The position numbers and the translations under genes are program-made. A stretch of DNA of 64,000 bases, taken from NCBI GenBank assembly GCA_015056625.1, contig SVFY01000011.1, positions 1 through 64,000 on the forward strand, written 5' to 3'. The DNA comes from Butyrivibrio sp. (GTDB lineage Bacteria > Bacillota > Clostridia > Lachnospirales > Lachnospiraceae). Within the stretch, counting starts at the first letter, position 1, and each line of letters starts with the position of its first letter. Under the pieces are notes generated by a model, which did no database searches, was not told the DNA's origin, and worked only from the letters and a program-made list of their open reading frames with translations. Below are positions 37,301-47,078 of this stretch, one piece after another.

Positions 37301-38362
37301 ATGTCTAATCTAAAGAAAATCACATCTAATCAGCTCTTTATACCGCTGATGGCACTTATTCTTCTGGCGGTAATAAATCTGATAAACGATCCGGGGTTCT
37401 TTAAGGTAACCCTCGGAACCAACAACGCAGGATATCCGGTTCTTTCAGGATACCTTATCACAATTCTGGACTATGGCTCAGAGCTTGGAATCCTGGCAAT
37501 CGGTATGACTCTCGTTACTGCTGCTTCAGGCGGACAGGATATTTCAGTAGGTGCAACAATTGCTATTGCTGGTTCTGCTATGCTGAGAGTCCTCTGTGGT
37601 GGAAACTCAAGACCTGAGACCATCCAGGCGCCCATCATAGTGGCATTTTTAGTTGCCTGCGTTGTAGGAATGCTGTGCGGTGCTTTTAACGGCGCACTGG
37701 TAGCTCTTTTCAAGATCCAGCCAATGATCGCTACACTTATCCTGTTTACTGCAGGCCGTTCCATCGCAGCCTGGATCAACAACAACGAGCTTCCTATCGT
37801 TCCAGATCCTAAGTTCTCATACTTTGGAGGATTTATCCCTGGCATTCCGATCCCCACAACAGTTTTCATTGTGGCGATCTGTATAGTTATCATAGCCCTG
37901 GTGCTGAAGTTTACAAACCTTGGGCTTTACACACAGGCAGTTGGTATCAATGAAAGTTCCTCAAGACTTAACGGTATCAACCCTACACTTATCAAGTTCA
38001 TCAGCTTTGTTATCCTGGGTCTTTGCGTTGCAGTAGCTGCCCTTATCAAGGTAAGCCGACTGTCAACTATCAACTACTCAGTTATTGCAAAAGACATCGA
38101 GATGGACGCAATCCTTGCTGTTGCCCTTGGCGGTAACGCACTTTCAGGTGGTAAGTTCAACATGTGGTCCTCAATCCTTGGAGCATATGTTATCCAGTTC
38201 CTTACAACAACTCTTTACAAGTTCAACGTGCAGTCAGATGCACTTGCAGCTTACAAGGCTGTTGTAGTTATCCTTCTTGTAGTATTCTCTGCACCAACAG
38301 TCAGAGACTACATGGCACAGCTCTTTAAGAAAGTGCCATTTATGAGAAAGGAGGCGGCGTAA
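37301..38362 (+). CDS. Sugar ABC transporter permease (YtfT-like)
   Basis: 353 residues, mostly hydrophobic, with the branched-chain/ribose permease family features: GMTLVTAASGGQDISVGAT near residue 66 and AVALGGNALSGGKFNMWSSILGA in the last third. It is the first of two adjacent permeases, an arrangement typical of YtfT-YjfF galactofuranose transporters. Confidence 0.92.
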   Translation: MSNLKKITSNQLFIPLMALILLAVINLINDPGFFKVTLGTNNAGYPVLSGYLITILDYGSELGILAIGMTLVTAASGGQDISVGATIAIAGSAMLRVLCGGNSRPETIQAPIIVAFLVACVVGMLCGAFNGALVALFKIQPMIATLILFTAGRSIAAWINNNELPIVPDPKFSYFGGFIPGIPIPTTVFIVAICIVIIALVLKFTNLGLYTQAVGINESSSRLNGINPTLIKFISFVILGLCVAVAALIKVSRLSTINYSVIAKDIEMDAILAVALGGNALSGGKFNMWSSILGAYVIQFLTTTLYKFNVQSDALAAYKAVVVILLVVFSAPTVRDYMAQLFKKVPFMRKEAA

Positions 38363-39400
38363 GTGACTGACAAGAAAAAGACCAGCATCTTTAATAAGAT
38401 GAACGACACAAGCCTTCTGCTTACCATCACTATTGTGATATTTGTACTTATGTACCTTGGAGCTATCCTGTTCCAGGGCGGCGGATTTACCAAGCCACAG
38501 ATGTTCTTTAACATCTTAAATGCCAACGCAGCACTTATCATCACTGCAACAGGAATGAGTATCGTAATGATCTCCGGCGGAATTGATATCTCTGTGGGAG
38601 GTGTTGTAGCTCTCGTATCAATGAGCTGCGCAGTTTACCTCGATATGAAGGGGGGCAGCATCTTAGGATCAGTACTGCTTGCTCTTGCCATAGGTGTTGC
38701 ATTTGGACTGGTACAGGGCTTTTTGGTAGCATACCTTGATATTCAGCCATTCATCGTATCCCTTGCAGGAATGTTCTTTGCAAGAGGTATGACAACCATA
38801 GTAAACACGGCTCCTTTCAACGTTGCAGATCCTGAGTTCATGGCACTTAAGGACACACGTATCAACGTGCCTTTCCTTGGATCTGTAAACAAAAAAGGTA
38901 TCTATGTTCCTGCATATGTAGAAATTGGTGTGATCGTAGCACTGATAATTATGGTAATATTGTTTATAGTGCTCAGATGGACCAAACTTGGAAGAAGCTT
39001 CTACGCCGTAGGCGGTAACAAGCAGAGTGCCCTTATGATGGGTATCAACGTTAAGAGGACCAAGTTCCTTTCACACCTTATCTGCTCAACTCTTGCAGGT
39101 ATAGGCGGATATGTTTACTTCCTCCATGTAGGTTCAGGCTCAGCCAGCCATGCAATGGGTATGGAGATGAACGCCATTGCTTCTTCCATCATCGGCGGAA
39201 CAATGCTTACAGGTGGTGTTGGTAATATCATTGGAACTTTGTTTGGTGTTCTTTCACTTAGCACCATTCAGAACATAGTTGCATCTGCAGGTCTTGATGA
39301 GGCCTGGTGGACAGGTATCACCATCGCAGCAATGCTGTGCATCTTCCTTCTTATCCAGTCAGTTGTAATGGCTCAGAAAAACAAAGTGCTTAAGAGCTGA
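38363..39400 (+). CDS. Sugar ABC transporter permease (YjfF-like)
   Basis: 345 residues with GMSIVMISGGIDISVGGVVAL and IIGGTMLTGGVGNIIGTLFG, the repeated family motifs. It begins with GTG immediately after the TAA of the preceding permease; GGAGGCGG lies upstream. The two permeases probably form a heterodimer. Confidence 0.92.
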   Translation: MTDKKKTSIFNKMNDTSLLLTITIVIFVLMYLGAILFQGGGFTKPQMFFNILNANAALIITATGMSIVMISGGIDISVGGVVALVSMSCAVYLDMKGGSILGSVLLALAIGVAFGLVQGFLVAYLDIQPFIVSLAGMFFARGMTTIVNTAPFNVADPEFMALKDTRINVPFLGSVNKKGIYVPAYVEIGVIVALIIMVILFIVLRWTKLGRSFYAVGGNKQSALMMGINVKRTKFLSHLICSTLAGIGGYVYFLHVGSGSASHAMGMEMNAIASSIIGGTMLTGGVGNIIGTLFGVLSLSTIQNIVASAGLDEAWWTGITIAAMLCIFLLIQSVVMAQKNKVLKS

Positions 39401-39415
39401 AGGTAGATCCTAAAT

Positions 39416-40465
39416 ATGAAAAAGAAATACATGCTCATGGCCCTGCTTGCCCTTACCCTTTCTCTTTTTGCAGGCTGCGGGGCCATTACCCCGGAAACAA
39501 ACCCGGAGTCAAGTGAAGAATATGGAAAAGCCGACGATTCTATAACCGTCGGCTTCTCTCAGTTGGGGGCAGAGTCAGATTGGCGAAGTGCCAACACGGA
39601 TTCGATGCTTTCTGCCCTTTCTGAAGATAATGGCTATTCCCTGATCTATAAAAATGGCCAGCAAAAGCAGGCCAATCAGATAACAGCCATAAGAACCTTT
39701 ATCCAGCAGGAGGTGGACTACATAGTCCTGGCCCCGGCTACTGAGAGTGGTTGGGAAACTGTACTGGCGGAGGCCAGGGAAGCAGGAATCCCTGTTATCC
39801 TGGTAGATCGAAGAGTCAATACCTCAGACAAAAACCTCTATTCCTGCTGGGTGGGCTCTGACTTTGAGCTTGAAGGCCAGAAGATGGCAGCCTGGATCAA
39901 AGCTTTTACAGAGGAAAAGGGGATTGCAGCACAGGATCTTCACATCGTGAACATCCAGGGAAGCGAAGGCTCAACAGCCCAGATAGGAAGGACCAGAGGC
40001 CTTGCCAATGCAGCAAGGGACAACGGCTGGGATCTTAGGGCAGAGATAAGCGGAGACTTTACCGAGAACAGAGGAAGAGAAGTCATGGCGGCGCTTCTTA
40101 AGCGATTTGACGACATAAACGTGGTCTACTGCGAGAACGACAACATGGCTATCGGCGCCATAGACGCCATAGAAAGCGCAGGGAAAAAAGTGGGCTCCAA
40201 CATCCAAAAGGGCGAGATAATGATAGTCTCTTTTGACGGTGTAAATGAAACTGCCCTTGAATATGCCAGAGAGGGCAAGATATCCTGCATTGCAGAGTGT
40301 AATCCGCTCCATGGCCCAAGGGTAAGTACCCTTATCAGGGCAATTGAAAATGGCGCTCCTTACCAGAAATTCAACTATGTTGATGAGAAGCTCTTTAGCG
40401 CTGAGCTTTCAGTAAAAGAAGTATCGGTTGGCGATACCACTTATCCGGTGGACAATGATTTTTGA
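39416..40465 (+). CDS. Second YtfQ-like sugar-binding lipoprotein
   Basis: 349 residues with lipobox SLFAGCGAITP. It begins the mature domain with ITVGFSQLGAESDWRSANTD, followed by YKNGQQKQANQITAIRTFI, APATESGWETVLAEA and VILVDRRVN. This is a closer match to classical YtfQ than the operon's first binding protein (34728). A second binding protein could widen the substrate range or serve sensing by YesM. Confidence 0.9.
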   Translation: MKKKYMLMALLALTLSLFAGCGAITPETNPESSEEYGKADDSITVGFSQLGAESDWRSANTDSMLSALSEDNGYSLIYKNGQQKQANQITAIRTFIQQEVDYIVLAPATESGWETVLAEAREAGIPVILVDRRVNTSDKNLYSCWVGSDFELEGQKMAAWIKAFTEEKGIAAQDLHIVNIQGSEGSTAQIGRTRGLANAARDNGWDLRAEISGDFTENRGREVMAALLKRFDDINVVYCENDNMAIGAIDAIESAGKKVGSNIQKGEIMIVSFDGVNETALEYAREGKISCIAECNPLHGPRVSTLIRAIENGAPYQKFNYVDEKLFSAELSVKEVSVGDTTYPVDNDF

Positions 40466-40588
40466 CAATTTGCGAAATATATCGATATTATATTTATAAT
40501 TATTTCATTTTACATACAATTTGAAACAGTTTAGAATTATATTAGTGACTGTGTCATTAAATTTAACACTAGGAGGAAATGGGACTGT

Positions 40589-41368
40589 ATGGCAGCTGAT
40601 TACGAGTGGTTTAAAAAGGGAGTTTACGACCTTACCAAGATTGACCTTAACGCCTACAAAGAAAAGCAGATGAAGAGAAGGATCGATACTCTTATCGGCA
40701 AGTACGAGGTTAATGGCTACGACGGATTTCTTGATCTTATAAAGAAGGACAGGGAAGCCCTTGATTCTTTTGTTACCTATCTTACCATCAACGTTTCAGA
40801 GTTCTTTAGAAACAAGGAACAGTGGGAGCTCATGGACAAAGAGATGGTTCCGGAGCTCATGAGCAAGTTCGGCAAGAACTTAAAGATCTGGAGTGCTGCC
40901 TGCTCAACAGGTGATGAGCCATACACTATCGTTATGATGCTCTCTAAGCACATTCCTCTTAATCAGATCAGCGTAATAGCAACAGACCTTGACGCTGTAG
41001 TTCTTGCCAAGGCTAAGGCAGCTATCTACGACAAGAAGGAAGTCCAGAACGTTCCTGAGGAGTTTAAAAAGAAATACTTCACAGAGACAGCTGACGGCAA
41101 GATGAAGGTTAGTAGCGAGATCACATCCCGCGTTACCTTCAAGCAGGCAGACCTTCTTCGTGATCCATATCCAAAGGATATGCACCTTATCGTGTGCAGA
41201 AACGTTCTTATCTACTTCACAGAGGAAGCCAAGGATGACATTTTCAGAAAGTATTATGCAAATCTTGCATCCGGCGGAATCCTCTTTATCGGAAGCACAG
41301 AGCAGATCATCAACTACAAGGAAATCGGCTTTGTAAGAAAGAATTCTTTCTACTACGAGAAGCCCTGA
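40589..41368 (+). CDS. cheR: CheR-family protein-glutamate methyltransferase
   Basis: Methylates chemoreceptors with S-adenosylmethionine. The 259 residues include the N-terminal helical domain (YKEKQMKRRIDTLIGKY), the SAM motif KIWSAACSTGDEPYTIVMML near residue 95 and LIVCRNVLIYFTEEAKDDIF. AGGAGG precedes the ATG. It stands alone between terminators; the chemoreceptor at 23-25 kb is a possible target. Confidence 0.93.
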   Translation: MAADYEWFKKGVYDLTKIDLNAYKEKQMKRRIDTLIGKYEVNGYDGFLDLIKKDREALDSFVTYLTINVSEFFRNKEQWELMDKEMVPELMSKFGKNLKIWSAACSTGDEPYTIVMMLSKHIPLNQISVIATDLDAVVLAKAKAAIYDKKEVQNVPEEFKKKYFTETADGKMKVSSEITSRVTFKQADLLRDPYPKDMHLIVCRNVLIYFTEEAKDDIFRKYYANLASGGILFIGSTEQIINYKEIGFVRKNSFYYEKP

Positions 41369-41387
41369 TCAAAGACAACGATATGAT

Positions 41388-41430
41388 AATCCCAAAGGCC
41401 ACATTTAGTGCGGCTTTTGGGATTTTTTTT
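41388..41430 (+). terminator. Rho-independent terminator after cheR
   Basis: Long stem AATCCCAAAnGCC paired with GGCnTTTGGGATT around the loop, followed by a run of eight T. Confidence 0.9.
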
Positions 41431-41484
41431 GTGCGGAAAATTTGATATACTAGAGGGGTAGGTGATTTCGGAAAGAGGGACAGC

Positions 41485-42681
41485 ATGATTCGAAAAAACG
41501 AAATAATTGAAAGACCTAAAAGTGAAGATATGGAGATCCTTATAAAGAACCTTGACTGTGAAGAGCGGGAGATTCTTTTTATCGATATCGAAACAACTGG
41601 CCTTTCGCCTAAGACATCGGACCTTTATCTTATTGGCGCTGCGTACAATGCAGGAGGCGACTGGAATATAATCCAGTTCCTGGCTCTGTCGGCAGCTGAT
41701 GAGAAACAGGTCCTTTCTGCGTTTTCGGACTTTTCAAAGGGCTTTAAAAAGCTGGTCCACTTTAACGGGGACAGATTTGATATACCATTTCTGAAGGCCA
41801 AGTATGAGAAATATGACCTGTCAGATCCCACGGCTGATATGGACTCTTTTGATCTGTACAAGCAGGTTAAGAACTACAAGAAACAGCTGGGGCTTCCTGA
41901 CTGCAAACAAAAAACAATTGAGCTCTACCTTGGCATCGACAGGCAGGATCAGTACGATGGAGGCAAGCTGATACCGGTTTATAAGACCTTCGTGGAGAAA
42001 AAAGATGAGGAGAGTAAGAGGCTCCTGCTTCTTCACAACTTCGAGGATGTAAAGGGGATGTTCGGACTCCTTCCCATGCTGTACTATGACTCTTTCTTTA
42101 AGCAGTTTAAGAACATGCCCGAGGTTTCTGTAAGGACCGACGAAGAGATCGATGAAAACAGCTACATGGATGGCCTTGAGGGCAACCTTCCGGTGAGAGC
42201 TGTGAAGGTATCAGCCAACAGGTTTAAAGACTATGATGGCAGGGAAAAGAGTGAAGTCTTCATGAAGCTGAGGCTCCCCTATGAGCTTCCATCATCACTG
42301 GCCGGTAATGTGGAAGGGTGCTACTTTAAGGCAGAAGGGAGCGAGGCTACACTTCGAGTTCCGCTGTATGAGACAGAGCTTAAGTATTTTTATTCCAATT
42401 ACAAGGACTACTATTATCTGCCCAGAGAGGACGTGGCGATCCACAAGTCACTGGCAGAGTTTGTAGATAAAGACTATAGGCAGAAGGCAACTGCTTCAAA
42501 CTGCTACACCAAAAAGACCGGGCAGTTCCTTCGGGAGTGGGATCTTTGCTTTGCCCCATTCTTTAAGAAGGACTACGAGGATGACAGCTTCTTTTTTGAC
42601 CTCAATGAGAACATGAAAAAGAGCAGGTTTGCCATGAGTCTGTATGCTTCACACGTGATAGCACATATCCTTGATTCGTGA
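41485..42681 (+). CDS. RNase H-like 3'-5' exonuclease domain protein (YprB-type)
   Basis: 398 residues. The first 190 residues form a DEDD-type exonuclease: D-x-E in LFIDIETTGLSPKTSDLYLIG, D in VHFNGDRFDIPFLKAKY and H-x3-D in LLLHNFEDVKGMFGLL. This matches the YprB ribonuclease-H-like family of Firmicutes. The C-terminal half is not recognised. Single gene with its own TATACT -10 near 41447. Confidence 0.82.
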   Translation: MIRKNEIIERPKSEDMEILIKNLDCEEREILFIDIETTGLSPKTSDLYLIGAAYNAGGDWNIIQFLALSAADEKQVLSAFSDFSKGFKKLVHFNGDRFDIPFLKAKYEKYDLSDPTADMDSFDLYKQVKNYKKQLGLPDCKQKTIELYLGIDRQDQYDGGKLIPVYKTFVEKKDEESKRLLLLHNFEDVKGMFGLLPMLYYDSFFKQFKNMPEVSVRTDEEIDENSYMDGLEGNLPVRAVKVSANRFKDYDGREKSEVFMKLRLPYELPSSLAGNVEGCYFKAEGSEATLRVPLYETELKYFYSNYKDYYYLPREDVAIHKSLAEFVDKDYRQKATASNCYTKKTGQFLREWDLCFAPFFKKDYEDDSFFFDLNENMKKSRFAMSLYASHVIAHILDS

Positions 42682-42759
42682 AAAAACTAACTATATAAAG
42701 TTTGATACTAATCAAAAAATATCTGGCAAATAATAGTATAATTATAGGTAGATTATCAG

Positions 42760-42776
42760 CTCTTTTCACAAAAGAG
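42760..42776 (+). promoter_or_regulatory. Leader hairpin before rnfC
   Basis: CTCTTTT and AAAAGAG form a 7-bp stem with a CAC loop, 15 bases upstream of the GGAGGAAGG ribosome site. A TATAAT at 42737-42742 is a likely -10, without a clear -35. The hairpin would lie near the 5' end of the rnf message. Confidence 0.4.
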
Positions 42777-42807
42777 TTGACATAAAAAAATGGAGGAAGG
42801 TAGGAAA

Positions 42808-44121
42808 ATGGCAAGAGGTACTTTTACTGGTGGAATTCATCCCTACGAAGGCAAAGAGCTTTCCAAGGATAAGCCCATCAAAATAGTTTTCCCAAAAGGG
42901 GAACTGGTGTATCCGGTATCACAGCATATCGGCGCGCCCGCCAAGCCTATTGTTGCAGTGGGTGACCACGTCCTGACAGGACAGAAGATCGCAGAAGCTG
43001 GTGGCTTTGTTTCTGCTCCAATCTATTCAACTGTATCAGGAACGGTTAAGTCTATTGAAAAGAGACGCCTGGCAACAGGAGCTATGTGCGACTGTATCAT
43101 CGTTGAGAACGATGAGAAGTATGAAGAAGTTGAGTTTAAACCATTAAAGCCCTACGAGGAGATGACTGCAGAGGACAAGATCGCAGCTGTTCGTGAGGCC
43201 GGAGTGGTAGGTATGGGAGGCGCTGGTTTCCCAACCGCTGTCAAGTTTTCTCCCAAGGAGCCTGACAAGATCGATTATGTCATTGCCAACTGCTCAGAGT
43301 GTGAGCCTTATCTTACATCTGACTACCGCAGGATGATCGAAGAGCCGGAGCTTCTTCTTGAAGGTCTTCAGATCGCAGTCAGCATCTTCCCTAATGCAAG
43401 AGGAATTCTTGCAATCGAGGACAACAAGCCCGACGCGATCGCTAAATTCAAAGAACTTACAAAAGATATTGATAATATAAGCGTTAAGCCCGTTAAGACC
43501 AAGTATCCTGAGGGTGCTGAGCGTATGCTCATCTATGCTGTCACAGGAAGAGAGATCAACTCTTCAATGCTGCCAGCTGACGCCGGATGCATCGTTGACA
43601 ACGTAGATACTCTCTGCGCTGTAAGAAGAGCAGTAAAGGAAGGCAGACCTCTCATGGAGAGGATCGTCACCATAACCGGAGAGGCTGTAGAGAATCCTCA
43701 GAACTACAAGGTAAGGATTGGAACTAACTATAGAGAGCTTCTTGACGACGCCGGCCTTAAGTGCGAGCCTGCCAAGATCATCTCCGGTGGTCCTATGATG
43801 GGCTTTGCCATCTTTGACCTTGATGTTCCCACAACCAAGACTGCATCAGCTCTTACCTGTCTGACTAAGGACGAGGTAGCAGCTCTTGAGCCATCAGCAT
43901 GCATCAACTGTGCACGCTGCGTTGAGGTATGCCCTGAGAGGCTCGTACCCAAGAACCTGGCAGATGCGGTTGAACATAACAATGAGAAGGCATTCCTTGA
44001 CATGTATGGCATGGAGTGCTGCGAGTGCGGATGCTGCAGCTACATCTGCCCTGCAAGACGTCAGCTCACCCAGCTGATCAAGGGCATGCGCAAGATCCAG
44101 CTCGGCAAGAGAAAGAAGTAA
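42808..44121 (+). CDS. rnfC: Rnf complex subunit C
   Basis: NADH-side subunit of the ferredoxin:NAD+ oxidoreductase. About 437 residues from ATG 42808, which has GGAGGAAGG 7 bases upstream (an upstream in-frame ATG overlaps that site). It shows the flavin/NADH domain with GVVGMGGAGFPTAVK near residue 133 and two 4Fe-4S motifs, CINCARCVEVCPERLVP and CCECGCCSYICPAR, near the C-terminus. First of six rnf genes. Confidence 0.96.
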   Translation: MARGTFTGGIHPYEGKELSKDKPIKIVFPKGELVYPVSQHIGAPAKPIVAVGDHVLTGQKIAEAGGFVSAPIYSTVSGTVKSIEKRRLATGAMCDCIIVENDEKYEEVEFKPLKPYEEMTAEDKIAAVREAGVVGMGGAGFPTAVKFSPKEPDKIDYVIANCSECEPYLTSDYRRMIEEPELLLEGLQIAVSIFPNARGILAIEDNKPDAIAKFKELTKDIDNISVKPVKTKYPEGAERMLIYAVTGREINSSMLPADAGCIVDNVDTLCAVRRAVKEGRPLMERIVTITGEAVENPQNYKVRIGTNYRELLDDAGLKCEPAKIISGGPMMGFAIFDLDVPTTKTASALTCLTKDEVAALEPSACINCARCVEVCPERLVPKNLADAVEHNNEKAFLDMYGMECCECGCCSYICPARRQLTQLIKGMRKIQLGKRKK

Positions 44122-44134
44122 GGGGGACATTTGA

Positions 44135-45085
44135 ATGAGTGAACTAAAAAGAGTGTCATCCAATCCCCATGTTAGATCCAAGACAACCACTTCAAACATC
44201 ATGATGTGGGTGGTCATAGCACTGCTCCCTGCCACAGGTTTTGGAATATATAACTTTGGACTGAATGCACTTATCATTATCTTATTATCAGTAGCAAGTG
44301 CTGTGCTCTCAGAGTTTATCTATGAGAAGGCACTTCATAAGCCTGTTACGATTGGAGATTTCTCTGCAGTTGTAACTGGACTTTTACTTGCACTTAACCT
44401 TCCATCAACAGTACCTTTCTGGGTACCAATCCTTGGAAGTATATTTGCAATAATCATGGTCAAGCAGCTCTTTGGCGGACTTGGACAGAACTTCATGAAC
44501 CCTGCCCTTGGCGGAAGGTGCTTCCTTGTTCTGTCATTCCCGGCTCTTATGACCAACTTCGTAACTGACACCTACACAGGAGCAACACCACTTGCAAACC
44601 TGAAAAACGGTGTAGAGGTTAACGTAATGGATATGATCATTGGTCGCACAGGCGGAACAATTGGTGAGACATCAATGCTCTGCATCGTGATCGGTGCCAT
44701 GATCCTTTTCGCAGTAGGAATCATCGATTATGTGATCCCATTCACATACATCATTTCCTTTGTTATCTTTGTTGGGCTCTTCGGCGGCTATGGATTTAAC
44801 TTCGCATATATCGCAGCTCACCTTGCAGGTGGCGGACTTATGCTTGGAGCATTCTTCATGGCAACCGACTATGTAACATGCCCTATAACTCCTAAGGGAA
44901 AGGTTATTTACGGAATCATCCTTGGTCTCCTTACAGGAATCTTCCGTATCTTTGGTGCCAATGCTGAGGGCGTATCCTTTGCGATCGTTATCACAAACCT
45001 TCTTGTGCCCCTTATTGAGAAGTTCACTATCCCAAGGGCCTTCGGTATTAAGAAAACTGCAAAGAAGGAGGCGAAAAAAGTATGA
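44135..45085 (+). CDS. rnfD: Rnf complex subunit D
   Basis: Membrane subunit carrying covalent FMN. The 316 residues have about nine hydrophobic segments, and MATDYVTCPITPKGKVIYG near residue 245 matches the conserved ATDPVTSP-type segment that contains the flavinylated threonine. It overlaps rnfG by 4 bases. Confidence 0.94.
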   Translation: MSELKRVSSNPHVRSKTTTSNIMMWVVIALLPATGFGIYNFGLNALIIILLSVASAVLSEFIYEKALHKPVTIGDFSAVVTGLLLALNLPSTVPFWVPILGSIFAIIMVKQLFGGLGQNFMNPALGGRCFLVLSFPALMTNFVTDTYTGATPLANLKNGVEVNVMDMIIGRTGGTIGETSMLCIVIGAMILFAVGIIDYVIPFTYIISFVIFVGLFGGYGFNFAYIAAHLAGGGLMLGAFFMATDYVTCPITPKGKVIYGIILGLLTGIFRIFGANAEGVSFAIVITNLLVPLIEKFTIPRAFGIKKTAKKEAKKV

Positions 45086-45690
45086 ACGATACAAAGTCAA
45101 TGATCAAAAACGCCCTTATCCTCTTTGCAATCACTTTAGTTGCCGGCGTACTTCTTGGTATTGTTTATCAGGTTACAAAAGAGCCTATAGCTTACCAGGA
45201 CAAGCTTGCACAGGACAAGGCTAACCAGTCAGTATTTGCAACTGCCGCCACATTTGATGATGTGGCTACAGACGAGGCAGGCGCAGCTGCAATTTCTGAG
45301 CAGTTTACAGGCGTAACAATTGAGAGTGTAAAGGAAGCTAAAGATTCCGCAGGAACAGGCCTTGGATATGTCATCCAGGTTAAGTCCAAGGGATACGGCG
45401 ACTTTATCGATTACACAGTAGGTATCACCAATGAAGGAAATGTCAATGGCATCTCCATCATCAAGATCGCCGAGACTCCCGGCCTTGGAATGAACGCTGA
45501 GAAAGTAGTTGTTCCTCAGTTTGCTGATAAGGCAGCTACACAGTTTAGCGTTGTTAAAAACGGACAGCTCAGTGACCCTGCAACTCAGATAGAGGCAATA
45601 TCTGGTGCAACCATCACATCCAGAGCTGTTACAAACGGCGTTAACGCAGCAGTAGCATATTTTGAAAATGTATTGAAAGGGGGTAACTGA
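45082..45690 (+). CDS. rnfG: Rnf complex subunit G
   Basis: FMN-binding subunit with one N-terminal membrane helix (ALILFAITLVAGVLLGIVY) and an extracytoplasmic domain of about 170 residues. The flavinylation motif SGATITSRAV is near residue 172. 202 residues, as usual for RnfG. Confidence 0.94.
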   Translation: MNDTKSMIKNALILFAITLVAGVLLGIVYQVTKEPIAYQDKLAQDKANQSVFATAATFDDVATDEAGAAAISEQFTGVTIESVKEAKDSAGTGLGYVIQVKSKGYGDFIDYTVGITNEGNVNGISIIKIAETPGLGMNAEKVVVPQFADKAATQFSVVKNGQLSDPATQIEAISGATITSRAVTNGVNAAVAYFENVLKGGN

Positions 45691-45695
45691 TTAGC

Positions 45696-46475
45696 ATGGA
45701 AGCAAAAAAAGGCGCTTTAGGCTTTAAACAGAACACTCCTGCCGAGAGATTTTTTAACGGACTTGTTGTAGAAAACCCAACACTAGTACTGATGATAGGT
45801 ATGTGTCCTACACTGGCTGTAACATCCTCAGCCATCAACGGACTTGGAATGGGTCTTGCAACAACCTTCGTTCTTGCACTTAGTAACGCTGTTATTTCAG
45901 CACTTCGTAAGACAATTCCTTCTACAGTCAGGATTCCATCCTTCATTGTAGTAATTGCTTCTTTCGTAACCTTAGTTGAGCTTTTAATGAAAGCTTATGT
46001 TCCTGCTCTTAATGCAGCCCTTGGCGTATATATTCCTCTTATCGTTGTTAACTGTATCATCTTCGGTAGAGCGGAGGCTTACGCCAGCAAAAATGGTATT
46101 GTTCCTTCATTCTTTGATGGAATCGGAATGGGAATCGGATTTACCTGTGCCATCACCTGCATCGGACTTATAAGAGAGTTCATCGGCGCTGGAACAGCCT
46201 TTGATGTTCAAATCCTGGGCGAAGGCACAGTTGTTCCTGGAGCTGTTGGAGCATTTCTTGCTGGCTATCAGCCAATCAGCATCTTCATCCAGCAGGCTGG
46301 TGCGTTCTTTGTTCTTGCATTCCTTATTGCCATTATGAACAAGATCAAGATGAATATGGCCAAAAAGGGAAAAGATACTTCAAAGTTCGGACAGGGATGC
46401 TGCTCATCAGCTGAAGAGGCAGCAGCAGATAAGATCTCTGCAGAAAAGGAAGCAAGGAAGGAGGCTGAAAACTAA
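45696..46475 (+). CDS. rnfE: Rnf complex subunit E
   Basis: Integral membrane subunit of 259 residues in the RnfA/RnfE/NqrD/NqrE family; it shows NPTLVLMIGMCPTLAVTSSA near residue 27 and VNCIIFGRAEAYA. A hydrophilic Lys/Glu tail with a GCCSSAEE segment follows the last helix. Its stop overlaps the rnfA start. Confidence 0.93.
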   Translation: MEAKKGALGFKQNTPAERFFNGLVVENPTLVLMIGMCPTLAVTSSAINGLGMGLATTFVLALSNAVISALRKTIPSTVRIPSFIVVIASFVTLVELLMKAYVPALNAALGVYIPLIVVNCIIFGRAEAYASKNGIVPSFFDGIGMGIGFTCAITCIGLIREFIGAGTAFDVQILGEGTVVPGAVGAFLAGYQPISIFIQQAGAFFVLAFLIAIMNKIKMNMAKKGKDTSKFGQGCCSSAEEAAADKISAEKEARKEAEN

Positions 46476-47062
46476 TGGGAGAAGTAATAGTTAATCTTAT
46501 TGGACTTATGATCACTGCATCCCTTGTAAATAACGTAGTACTTAGCCAGTTCCTTGGACTTTGTCCTTTCCTTGGTGTTTCCAAGAAAACAGACACCGCT
46601 CTTGGAATGGGTGCTGCATGTATTTTCGTTATTACAATGGCATCACTTGTATGTAGCATCATTTACAAGTTTATTCTGGATCCACTTGATCTGTCATATC
46701 TTAAGACCATCGTGTTTATCCTTGTTATAGCCATGCTGGTTCAGTTTGTAGAGATGATCCTTAAGAAGTTCGTGGTATCTTTGTACCAGGCTCTTGGAGT
46801 TTATCTTCCTCTTATCACAACAAACTGCGCAGTACTTGGTGTGGCACTTAACAACGTAACTGATGGATACACTATTTTAGAGAGCACTGTATGCGGATTT
46901 GCAACAGCGGTTGGATTTACAATCTCCATCGTCATCCTTGCAGGCCTTCGTGAAAAGATGGAATACAATGATATCCCTGCACCATTTAAGGGAATGCCAC
47001 TGGTTCTTTTGACCTCTGGTCTTATGGCAATTGCATTCACTGGATTCTCAGCTCTCAAATAA
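46475..47062 (+). CDS. rnfA: Rnf complex subunit A
   Basis: Six-helix membrane subunit of 195 residues, homologous to RnfE with inverted topology: NNVVLSQFLGLCPFLGVSKK near the N-terminus and LITTNCAVLGVAL in the centre. The conserved cysteines of both motifs are present and in related complexes ligate a membrane iron-sulfur centre. Confidence 0.95.
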   Translation: MGEVIVNLIGLMITASLVNNVVLSQFLGLCPFLGVSKKTDTALGMGAACIFVITMASLVCSIIYKFILDPLDLSYLKTIVFILVIAMLVQFVEMILKKFVVSLYQALGVYLPLITTNCAVLGVALNNVTDGYTILESTVCGFATAVGFTISIVILAGLREKMEYNDIPAPFKGMPLVLLTSGLMAIAFTGFSALK

Positions 47063-47078
47063 AAGGAGATATTGACTT

